Part shown: positions 12,668-22,786 of the stretch, piece by piece
Position numbering within the stretch: position 1 is the first letter of the stretch
Layout of the letters: every line of letters begins with the position of its first letter
Assembly (NCBI RefSeq): GCF_018687715.1
Contig: NC_056758.1
Span: forward strand, 25,889,001-25,953,000
DNA: 64,000 bases
Direction of reading: 5' to 3'
Source of the DNA: Carya illinoinensis
Lineage: Eukaryota > Streptophyta > Magnoliopsida > Fagales > Juglandaceae
Translations under genes and position numbers: made by a program
Notes under the pieces: generated by a model
Told to the model about the DNA's origin: nothing
Seen by the model: only the letters and a program-made list of their open reading frames with translations
Database searches by the model: none

Positions 12668-12813
12668 TTATGACATTTTTATTTTGTTTTCTCCTGCTTC
12701 TTTCTCGGACCAATTGTTTTTTTCTTTCTTACCCTTGGGTTTATGACATATTTCCATTTTGTTTTCTACTGCTTCTTTCTCATGCCAACTTTTGGATGTT
12801 TCTACATTTCTAT
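12668..12813 (+). repeat. Tandem duplication, period about 73 bp
   Basis: The block TTATGACAT...TTTTGTTTTCT(C/A)CTGCTTC begins at 12668 and again at 12741, with a few substitutions between copies. Confidence 0.75.
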
Positions 12814-13737
12814 GGTTCTCTCTTTTATACTTACTCCATTCAAACTTCCAACAAACCATTTGCTTCATCTTCTTTCTCTCTTCAGTTTCTACTCATTTTT
12901 CCACACAAAGCTTTCGGTCAGCTTCTATTTGATTTTCCTTCTAAATCTCCGCATCTGCTGGGTATGTTTTTTTGCCTCTCGGTGATTGCAGGATGTCTTC
13001 ATTGTTGCAGAATAATTAAGTACATCATGTGTATATGCATGACACAAAATTCACACCAACACATTGTGTTTGAATTTCTTCAACTTCAGCAAAAAATTCA
13101 TACCCACATAGACGAAACCAACACAGATCCAAACAAAATCCCTTCAAATTTGTATAAACTCACTAAATAAATCATACCCATTTAGACAAGATGAAATCAA
13201 ATCTGAAAACAAATTTTAACTCATGTAGATTTAAAGAAAATAAACAAATTTCCTCAGACCATTAGAAAAATTACCAATCGGATTTGCAGAAAAATAAACA
13301 GAATCTGTTCAAATTTGTGAGGATTGAGAAAGGAATTCATAACCATATGATGGCAATCAAATAAATATGCTCAAATTTGTAACGATTCGGACGGAAAATT
13401 TGAAAGAAACAAACGGACCCACACACATAGAGAGAGAGAGATGAGATAGACGGAGAGGTGCGGCTTCTTAGTTTAATAATGATATTATTAAAATATTCGA
13501 AACTTCATACCATAGTTTGTAAGTTTTAAATTATGATGTTATATATTTATTTTCTAAGTAACTTTTTGGAGTGACAGGAGGACAAGATGGAGAAGGAGAT
13601 AATGGTCTGGTATAAGAAGATTTGGACTTTATTTTAGACTTTAAGGATGATGTAATTTTTTCTGTAAGAATTCTCGAGATAGAAAATCAGAAAGAAAATT
13701 AGATTCTCATTTAATATATTCAATATCAAAATAAAAA
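12814..13737. other. Non-coding stretch, no recognisable gene
   Basis: A+T-rich sequence with repeated CAAATTTGT-like words at 13080-13400 and a short AGAGAGAGAGAG run near 13430. It resembles a leader or intron of an unknown unit. No domain was recognised. Confidence 0.45.
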
Positions 13738-15027
13738 ATACTTAAAATAACTTGTCATCTGGTAATATTTGCTTAGCAGCCAGGTTTTTTACATCTTTAA
13801 TCAAAACTTCATTGGCTAATTTACAATCTATCCTAAGTAAAAACTTTTAGTTCAATAAATCGTCTTAAAATTTGGAAATACATAACATAATAGAAAAAAT
13901 TTCTTTTTTAATTCTTTTGAGCAAGATTCCAACATCCTGAATGAAATTTAATAATTTGTTCTAAGTTATTTGATAATTTTTGTTTTCATAATTCCTCCAT
14001 AACCGAGATCAGAAGCATCTGTTTTAACAATTTTAAAAGTATAAGGAGATGGAAGTCCTAAGCATGGTAGTTTCTTAACATGAGCTTTTATCTATTTTAT
14101 AATATTTATATGTTTTTCTGTCCATAGTGGTAGATTCTTTTTTAATCTTTTAAATAACGGCTTGCATAGTAGCCTAAGAAATTGATAAAAATCTGTAACA
14201 TAATTAAAATTTCCTAAAAATCTTTGTAATTGTCGCTTATCTTTTATATCATCAGAAAATTTATTAGCAAATTCTATTGCTCTACTAATTGAGGTAATAG
14301 TTCCTTGGTAGATATCATATCCAAGAAATCTAATTTTGTTCTGAAATAATTTTATTTTTGTAGCTGAGACAACTAATCCATTTTGTTTAATAATTTGAAC
14401 AAAAGTATTTAAAATTTTCAATGTTGTTCAATGGATGAAGAAAATATTAATACATCATCTATATAAACTATTGAAAAGTGAGTAAATGAGGTAAATATTT
14501 CATTCATAATATTTTGAAATTCACTAGGAGCATTTTTTAATCCAAATGGCATAACATTTCATTCATAATGTTCAAATGGGACTGTAAATACAGTTTTATA
14601 TCTATCTTTTTCAACAATTTGAATTTGTCAAAATCTACTTTTTATGTCAAATTTTGAAAATATAGTATTATTATAAAGTCAAGATAATAAATCTTTTTTA
14701 TTGAGAATAGGGTACCTTATCCATTGTAATACTTTATTTAATGGTTTATAATTTATGACTAGTTTAGGAACACCTCTTTCTAATTCTGCTTGTTTCTGAA
14801 CATAGAAAGCAGCACAACTCCATGGTGATTTACTTTTTCTAATTAATCATTTTAATAATAAATCATTAATCCATTTTTTACAAAATTCTAATCATTCATT
14901 ATTCATTTGTATTGGTCTGCCTTTAGTAGAAATATTCTTTTTAGAAAAATATTTTTCATAGGGTAATTCAACTATGTGTTATTTTCTATTCCAAAATGCA
15001 TCAGGTAAATTAAAGCATACTTTCTTT
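13738..15027 (-). pseudogene. Endogenous pararetrovirus (Caulimoviridae), RT-RNase H part
   Basis: Conceptual translation of the minus strand, with many stops and shifts, gives a caulimovirid reverse transcriptase followed by RNase H. A YIDD catalytic motif is readable near 14440-14480. The clearest open stretch is 14092-14421, covering the RT connection with the FLGYDIYQG and LQRFLGNFNYV signatures. An RNase H start (KTDASDLGYGG-like) lies near 14010-14040 and its C-terminal part reaches about 13740. This is the downstream half of the polyprotein whose upstream half is at 18969-21180; a hAT element separates them. It is an old, non-functional integrated copy. The genus cannot be set from what is visible, and a Ty3-like RT is the alternative, but the gag-like part argues for a pararetrovirus. 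Confidence 0.82.
15020..15027 (+). repeat. hAT target-site duplication, left copy
   Basis: CTTTCTTT immediately precedes the element end TAGGGGTG and is repeated exactly at 18961-18968. Confidence 0.93.
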
Positions 15028-15408
15028 TAGGGGTGGGCAGCGGGGCCCCAGATCCCGTTGCTCAGACCCTGCTGCTCTGCCCCATTCACCCCATCCCCAC
15101 ATATGCGGGGCAGGGCATCCGTACTACAAGGGCGGGGGACAGGGGACCCCATCCATATCGGACGCCCCTAGCGGAGGCGGGGGACGAAAGGGCATCGACC
15201 CCGCTCCGGTTTTCCCCCGCTTTCCCCGTTATGTACAAAACGGCACCGTTTCATCTATAAAATAGTACTCACTGATTAAGTCACTTAATGAAATGGTACT
15301 GTTTTGTCCATTACAAAACGGCGCCGTTTCATTAAGTGACTAACCTAGGGGTTAACCCCCCCACTCCGCGTCACCCCCTTCCCTTGAATCCCTTCGGCAG
15401 CTTCTCGA

Positions 15409-15411
<3 letters not shown>

Positions 15412-15458
<47 letters not shown>
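15412..15458 (+). repeat. (CT)n microsatellite in the hAT element
   Basis: A pure CT run of about 47 bases in the element's 5' non-coding part. Confidence 0.96.
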
Positions 15459-15461
<3 letters not shown>

Positions 15462-15746
15462 CACACCCTCACAGTCTCGCAGTCTCTCCTCTCTCTCGCA
15501 GTCTAGCAGCCTCTCGTTCTCTCCTCTCTCTCGCACGCCGCCACGCCACACGGTATGCCGCACAGTACACGGTAAGAACACACAATTCTTTTTCTCCATT
15601 GTTTTTTATTTTTTTTATTTATTTTTTAGTTTTGATCAGAGATTTGAGGAAGGATGGGTTGAATCGGAGATGGAGAATGGGAATATTTGTGACTTGTGTG
15701 CTGTGGATTCGTGATCATTGTGCATGTGTTTTCTTGTTGTGATTTA

Positions 15747-15832
15747 GGGTTCGGATTGGAACCCCAAATTAAGTTAGGGTTCCAATCCGAAACCCAATTA
15801 TTTTTTTTTTTGGGTTTCATTGATTGAAACCC
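15747..15832. repeat. Hairpin cluster in the hAT leader
   Basis: GGGTTCGGATTGGAACCC at 15747-15764 is answered by its inverted copy at 15777-15795, which has one extra base. A second palindrome, GGGTTTCA-TTGAT-TGAAACCC, sits at 15812-15832. Related copies follow at 15972-15992 and, as GGGGTTTCAATCAAT, at 16005-16027. Confidence 0.75.
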
Positions 15833-16048
15833 CTAAGATGAAATGGTTACTATCAACCCTAATTTATTTATTTATTATTTTATATTTTATACTCTTTTAT
15901 ACATGATATTAAATACTTGAATGACATTATATATGATTTTTAATAATTTTATGCATGCATGTTAATTGAGTGGTTTCATTGATTGAAACCCCTAAAGGGC
16001 TTTTGGGGTTTCAATCAATAAAACCCCTAAAAAAAAAAAATTAAAAAG

Positions 16049-18310
16049 ATGTGTGGGTCTACTATTTGTATGCAGTTTTTTATGATTGTGTTGGATTTCA
16101 GTGATAGCTCGCATACCCCAGCCAATACTTCTATCCCAGAACCTAACCCTAATCCTACCCCTATAACGAGTACACCTTGCCCTGCCTCGAAGCCCACACA
16201 GGACAAAAAACCTGTATCCATAGTTTGGCAACACTTTACCAAATTAGAGGGTGATGACCCCAACAATCCACAAGCTAAATATAATCACTGTGAAAAAATG
16301 TATGGATGTCACTATAGGAAATATGGTACATCCCAGCTGAAGGTCCATTTAGAGGAACAATGCAAGAAGAGTCTAATTTTAAAATTCTTAATAAAGAAGG
16401 GTTAATGTAGACTAGATTTTAAAATGGCGGATGAGAGTAGTAGGGCTGGGGGGCCAACATTGAAGGGGTATATCAAGTATAATCCCGATGAGTGTAGAAG
16501 GAAGTTAGCTCGTATAATTGTCATGGACAAGCTGCCTTTTCAGTTTGTGGAGGGTAAAGGGTTCCAAGAATTTGTCCAAGAGTTAGAATCGAGATTTGTA
16601 CTTCCTTCTTGTCACACTGTGGCAAAGGATATTAAGAAGATGTACTTCCGTGATAAAGATGTTTTGAGGGGCCAATTGGTGGGTTTGGTAGTTTGCCTCA
16701 CTACCGATACTTAGACTTATATCCAAAATATGAATTACATGCCATTGACTGTGCATTTTGTTGATTCTGATTGTGTTTTGTACAAAAAGATTATTAAATT
16801 TTGTCAAATAACTGATCATAAGGGTGAGACGATTGAGAAGGCTTTGGAGGCTGCAATAAAGGAGTGGGGGTTGAAAAAGGTTTTGTCTGTGTCAATTGAT
16901 AATGCGTCGTCTAATGATGTCACCTTGGGATATTTAAAGAATTATCTTAAAGATGCAAATAAGACATTCTTGGGTGGTGAATATTTTCATGTTAGATGTG
17001 CACATATTTTGAATTTAATTGTGACTGAGGGGTTGAAAGATGTTGATAACTCGGTTGCACGAGTTAGAATGACTGTGAAATTTGTGAGGTCTTCTCCTTT
17101 TAGATTGGAGAAATTCAAAATTGCTGCAAAGGCTGCGGACATAACATCAAAGAATGATCTTTGTGCTGATGTTCCTACCAGATGAAACTCAACCTTCTTG
17201 ATGTTGAAGGCGGCCCAAGAATATAAGGCAGCCTTTCAATTATTGGATGATGAAGACATTCAATATGTCAAATACTTTGATGAGCACGGGGGATTACAAA
17301 AGCCTAATGATGATGATGGGGTGGTAGTTTCTACTTTCGTTGATTTTCTCAGATTATTTTACAATTTCAAATTGAATATATCTGGTTCTTTGTACCCTAC
17401 ATCCCATAGGTTTTGTCAACAAATGTGTAGGGTAAAAGAAGAATTAGAAGATATACATAGGGGTTCCAATGAAAGGATGAGGGGGATGACAGTGACCATG
17501 ATGCTAAAATATGACAAGTATTAGGGAGATTTGACTAGAATGAATATTTTGTTATATGTGGCTGTTATTCTTGATCCCCGTCTGACAGTTTCAAGCTTGT
17601 TATATGGGTTGGGACTTGTTCACGATCAGGTATGGACTGAACTTATTGGTGAATTGGCCCGAGATACCCTGGAAAAATTGTATGATGAGTTTAATGTAAT
17701 TAAGGGTGATACTACATCGAAAACACATACACCTACCCCAACGCCTTCTACAGATACCGTGACCGGGCCTCCTACAAAGAAGCGCAGAATGCTGTGGACT
17801 AAGACTCTCGCACAGAATCCCATACTAGTCCATCAATCTACGGAGGTGGTTTCTAAGTTAGACAACTATTTGTCAGCGGATATGGTCAAAGATGATAATG
17901 ATAATTTCGATATATTAGGATGGTGGAAGAATGCCACAAAGAAATACCCCATCATTTCTGAGATTGCCCGCTGTATTTTGGCTATCCCTATTAGCACCGT
18001 TGCCTCAGAGTCAACCTTTAGTATCGGAGATCGTATATTGGATCCTTTCCGTAGTTCATTATCTCCTACAACTGTAGAGGCATTGGTATGCACACACAGT
18101 TGGACGAAAGGAAAGGATATTCATGTTCCAGATATTTTAGAATTTAAGGAGACCGATGAGGGTGGTGATCAGTCTGGATTTGGACCACCTGGTAATTGTT
18201 TTTTATTTTATTATTTTAATTTATTTATATTCATTTCGATTTCATCGTTATTAATTTTAATATTAATTTTTGTAGTAACACATGAGACGTCTAGCACCTA
18301 TGCAATATAA
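16049..18310 (+). pseudogene. hAT transposase with four in-frame stops
   Basis: The hAT transposase cuts and rejoins DNA at the element's ends. One reading frame carries the whole protein from about residue 1 (16049) to 18310, about 750 codons, broken only by stops at 16403 (TAA), 16712 (TAG), 17183 (TGA) and 17522 (TAG). In order: a BED-type zinc-finger region (16200-16370) in which the first Cys of the CxxC pair reads Tyr-Asn-His-Cys; a hAT N-terminal region (LPFQFVE) with TTDT just before the second stop; a central region (SIDNASSNDV, RCAHILNLIV); and the hATC dimerisation domain near 17880-18130 (ILGWW...P...ARxILAIPISTVASESTFS). Three of the four stops sit where family members usually have Trp. 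The true start may lie upstream of 16049 in another exon; the AG at 16097 is a possible acceptor. The protein would be non-functional. Confidence 0.9.
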
Positions 18311-18960
18311 AAATGTGCTCAAGCCTGGGCCGCCCCAAGTGTCACAGACTCACAGTTAAAGACAAGCCACATCTGACAAGCCTCTTTAGAATATTCAATT
18401 TTTAATTATTTGTTCATATTTTGTATTCAATGATTTGTAATGTTGATACAATGTCCATTGGACATTTTTATGTTTGTAATTTTGTAATTATTTAGACTTT
18501 CAATTTTGTAATAGCCTAGTTATTATTATTAGTTTATTAGATATTAGACTCTTAGACTAATAACTTTTATTAGCCATAAAATCAATTACCATTCATAACA
18601 CTTTTTTTTTTTTTTTAAATCTGGTTTTTAAATTTGTTTTTTTACTTATAATATTATGGGCTGAAAATGGCCTACAAGCTTTTTTTGGACAAAAAATATA
18701 AGCTTGTGGGCCATTTTTGACCCATTGCTGAGGTTTTTGGGCTATTTTTGGCCTAGAAATTGCTTCAAGGCCCATAACGGGGTATAGGGAGGCGGACGGA
18801 TTGCCCCCCAATCCATACCCCGTCATGCAGGGCAGGGTACCCAGCCCCCGCACACTGAGGGCGGGGGATGGGAAAAAATTTCCCCATCCGTCCCATGCGG
18901 GGGCGGCGGGCGGGGGGTTCTACTTCGCACCGTATAATTTTAAGTTAGGTAGCACCCCTA

Positions 18961-18968
18961 CTTTCTTT
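18961..18968 (+). repeat. hAT target-site duplication, right copy
   Basis: CTTTCTTT, identical to 15020-15027. Confidence 0.93.
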
Positions 18969-21180
18969 TTAGTTATAATTTTAAAACTATTAATTTTTTG
19001 AATTAATAATGGATCTTTTAATTGTTCTTCACTTCTTTTGTATTTTAGTTCTTGTTTTAAAAAATTTATGTCTTTCTTTTCTTTTAATCTTATTCTTAGT
19101 TAAAAGATTAATTTCTTTAACTAATGAAACTTCTTTTGAAACTAGGGGAAATACAAACTTAAATTGAACTTCTTTATCTAATATTTTTATAAAAATTCCT
19201 TCATCTGTTACAGAGAAATGATAGAGTAAGGCAATGAAAAAATTTCCTAATATTACTCTAGTATTGATATTTTTTTACTAGAATAAATGTTGTTTTAAAG
19301 TAAATTCTATTATTACAAATATGTGCATTTGATGATTTATAATTTATGTTTAATTTTGCTCCATTAGCTGGAGATAATGTTTCCTTTATTTTTTTCAAAA
19401 TGTTTAGACGGTATTATCCCTTTTTATATACAGTTTAAATCTACTCATTTATTTAATAAAGCAATTGCTGTAAAAGCAAAATTTTTTGTTAATAGAGATG
19501 GTTACTTCAACATACCATTTTTGAAAATTTATTTTATTAAGAATATTAATAAAATTATTTGGCCCTTCTTTAATAACTATTGCTAAGCTTTCTCCTTGTT
19601 CTTTTTTAAGAGAACTAGTTTTATTATTAATTTTTAATAAAATGATTTCTTGTATTAATTGTTCATTTGAAACCTCTAATCTAGTATTAGAGGTTTTAAG
19701 ATTTCTAATTTCTTTCTTTATTTCATTAATTTCTTGTTGTAAATCTTTTAAAGTATTTTTTTGTGTTTCTGTTTTAAATCTATTTACTATTTCTGAAAAA
19801 TTATATGATGAAGGTGTTGGGGTAAGTGCTAAAGTGGATTGATTAGTAAAAGTTTCTTTTAATTTTTCTAAATATTCTTTTCTTTCTTGTGGATTACTAA
19901 TTTTATCTATTAGTTTTCATATAATATTTTCATGTTTTGATAATACATTAATGGTTTTACAAATACAATTATTTTTATCTAAACAGTTACAAACGTGTGC
20001 CTCATTTTCTTCTGATTCACTGTTTGTTCTGAGGGGTTTGATTCTTTTAATTGATATATTTCTTCTTCTTCACTTGAATGTATTATAAAAATATTTAATA
20101 ATTTTTCTTTAACTGTGTTAGGTAAATCTAATTCATTAATTTGTTTTTTAACTTTACAATTTGATGAATAATGTCCAACTTTTCCACATTTATAACAAAC
20201 AATTTGTTTTTCCTTTTCATTTATATTTTTTGGTTTTTTTAGGTTTATTATATATTGGTTTATTATATGTTTGCTTATCTTTCGTATGTTTATAAGGTCT
20301 TTTATATTTTCATTTTCTATCTGAGTAATTTTTAAAATTTCTTTTTACCTTTTCTGTCTTCTAGATGGTGCTAATAATGGAGTATAACCAAACTGTTCAC
20401 AAAAGGTACCTAACTCTTTCTTAGCAAATTTCTTTTTTTTATCCATTTGCTTTTTTAATCTTAGATCATTACACATAATTAGACCAATTCTATTAATAGT
20501 AGTTATTATGTCACCATGTGTGAGATTAATAAAATCAATAGTATCATTCGATTTTACTAATGATTCGCGTACCTTTTGGGTGAAATAATATGGAAGTCCG
20601 GTTATGAATTTTTCCTTCCAGTATGGTTGTTGACAATTATTTATGATCATAACTTTAGTTAGAAATACATTTTTATACTATCTAAAATCAGATAATTGAA
20701 AACATCTTAAATTAATTAATAAATCACTAGTCCTTTCTTTAAATTGAATAGGATCACTAACAAAGTGTTTGGTTAGTATAAATATTAAAGTATTAACAAC
20801 ATCTTCTATAGGTTGATCATCTTCTGTTTTAATTTCTTGCATATTTTCATCATGTTTATACTGGTTTAATATTCTTATTCTTTGTTCTAGTGAAAAATAA
20901 TGATCCACCAGCCCTTTAATTGGCTAGTGAATCTTGTAACCAGAATATGTGCTACTTGATGATTTGTTTTTCTGCTAGATTTATAAACATTAGCTACCAT
21001 AATTATTTCTTGGAAATGATTTAATATTTTATATTCAGATAATCCATTTATGTTCCATTCATATAATACATCTGCTAAAAAAGTAGATCTTACTATATGT
21101 TCCATTTCTTTGAATTGCATATCCGGTGGAGTAGGCCTCGAATACCAATTAAGGGAAATAGAAACTTGATGTTTAGAGCC
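18969..21180 (-). pseudogene. Endogenous pararetrovirus, coat/gag and protease part
   Basis: Minus-strand pieces match the coat-protein/gag region of Caulimoviridae polyproteins. 21120-20887 carries a conserved LKGWW block. 20908-20678 and 20650-20345 carry the YWKEKFI...CEQFGY region of the capsid domain. A CCHC zinc knuckle (CYKCGKVGHYSSNC) is readable near 20150-20205, and a decayed aspartic-protease region follows near 19260-19620, where the active-site triplet is no longer clear. These are co-linear with the RT part at 13738-15027 once the hAT element is ignored. Many frame breaks make it plainly dead. At its 5' side (about 21180) it meets another viral piece in opposite orientation. Confidence 0.82.
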
Positions 21181-21189
21181 ATCTTATAA

Positions 21190-22090
21190 TCCATTCTCAC
21201 CATTGTCTTCTCCAAAATTAACCACATATTCAAAAACTATTTCTACTTCTTCTTCTACTTCTTCCCAGATTATCAATCCTCCACTATTATCTCAACCTTT
21301 TACAACTCCTATTATTCTCAAAACTTATTGACACTCAATCTTTCTTATTGAATCAGAATTGCAGCACCTTACTGATCTTCAAAAATTACTTGATGCCTTT
21401 TTACTACCAGATTGACATTATATTCCACAAAACATTACAAAAATCCAAAATTTTTATGAATTTATTTTGGTACATACAGATTCCATTATTATTTCTGAAA
21501 TTCCTTGTTCTCTTTAATCTTAACATTCCCCACCTGCATCTCCAATTCTTGTTTTTCATAAAGTTATTATTAAACAAGTTCTTACTTTAAAACAGTGGGG
21601 AAAAAGCCCTTATTTGACCAGAAGATTTTCTCAACCATATGATCCACCATATTTTGATTATTATGATTACCAGTAGGCATGGACAAAAACACTTTCAAGA
21701 CAAAATAAAAATTTGCGTCATTCCTGATTTCTTCATTTTGACAAATTACAAGAAATTAAAACAGTCCCAAGATGGTTTATGCTATGGTGGGATCAGTTTG
21801 GATCTGAATCTCTCATTCTTCCCATTCCTCTCTAAGAAAGTCTCCAAATTTTTACACTACAAAATGATTATACAGCTTCTCTATCACATTGTCCACCACT
21901 TCTTCTTTTCTTCCTTAAAACAAAATTAAATTGGATCATGGAATGAGAATATGTTATTAAACCTCATCAATTTCTAAAAAACAATTATGTTCTTGGCCTG
22001 CTAAGTTTCTATTAAATGGTGGAAAAAATATAATTATAATCATGTTGTAAAAATATTTTCAAAAATTACCAAGGCTCCTGAAGTTCTGTA
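21190..22090 (+). pseudogene. Endogenous pararetrovirus fragment, inverted piece
   Basis: On the plus strand, scattered frames resemble the part of a caulimovirid polyprotein that lies upstream of the capsid domain: a YDPPYFDYYDYQ-type stretch near 21640-21680, then a HSWF...RWFMLWWDQFG block near 21720-21800. Stops interrupt it throughout. In a virus this part would lie in line with the piece at 18969-21180; here it is inverted, so the two are head-to-head. Confidence 0.7.
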
Positions 22091-22786
22091 ACAAATACAC
22101 AACATATGCATCGAATTATAATTATTAAAATTAACAATAATAATTTCTTCTTTTAAGAAATAAATTAATTTATTTTCTTGGATTTCTTTGTGCTATGTAA
22201 TCATCACACTTCATGAAAAATTATTATCATTTATGATAAAACAAAATATCTTCCTTTGGTCTTTAGGTGTGATAAATAAATAATGCTAAAAATGAATTCA
22301 AATTTATCAATTTCAATATATTCTTCTCTTCTTTAGTTCTAAATAAATACTAAATGTTCATAAAGTTCTGATAGAAACAAAATCTTCAAAAATTAAATTA
22401 TAATGTTCTACATCATTTTATTTCCTTCTATCTTGAGTTAGTTATATATTATTTCCCTCTTTTTAATGATTTCTTCAGATATATCATTTCAAAATGTAAA
22501 TATTGCTTTCATTCTTGGATAAATTTAATGGTACAATAACAAATATGATATTAATAACATTATTTAAGGTAAATCTACATCTTGTAATGTAATATGGTTT
22601 GTTCCTCTCATTAGTTGCAGCTTTTTATTTTCTTCAATTTTGAATTATGTAAATATTAAATTTAATTGTTGCATCTCTTATTATTTTTAATATGTTAATA
22701 TGGTCTTATTTTACAAATGTCAGTATATAATTATTATCTTGTCTTCCTTTAATGTGTTTTTTGTAATAGAACTGGTGCTGCTATTG
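22091..22786. other. Non-coding A+T-rich stretch
   Basis: I see no gene. Its end, GGTGCTGCTATTG at 22774-22786, is the left copy of the LINE target duplication, so it was continuous with 26336 before the LINE arrived. Confidence 0.55.
22774..22786 (+). repeat. LINE target-site duplication, left copy
   Basis: GGTGCTGCTATTG, matching 26323-26335 (GGTGCTGCTGTTG) with one mismatch. Confidence 0.8.

Larger units (their letters stand above)
15028..18960 (+). mobile_element. hAT DNA transposon, 3,933 bp
   Basis: The left end is TAGGGGTGGGCA and the inverted right end is TAGGGGTGCTAC, so the terminal repeats share TAGGGGTG. Both sides carry the perfect 8-bp duplication CTTTCTTT, the size made by hAT transposases. 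G+C-rich subterminal blocks full of GCGGGG/CCCCGC words lie at 15040-15230 and 18780-18920; in hAT elements such blocks bind the transposase. Inside are a (CT)n run, a hairpin-rich leader and a transposase frame with stops. It sits inside the pararetrovirus and so arrived after it. Confidence 0.95.

Noticed and set aside
15345..15599. Minus-strand frame with an Arg-Glu run
   Set aside because: A product of the (CT)n repeat inside the hAT leader.
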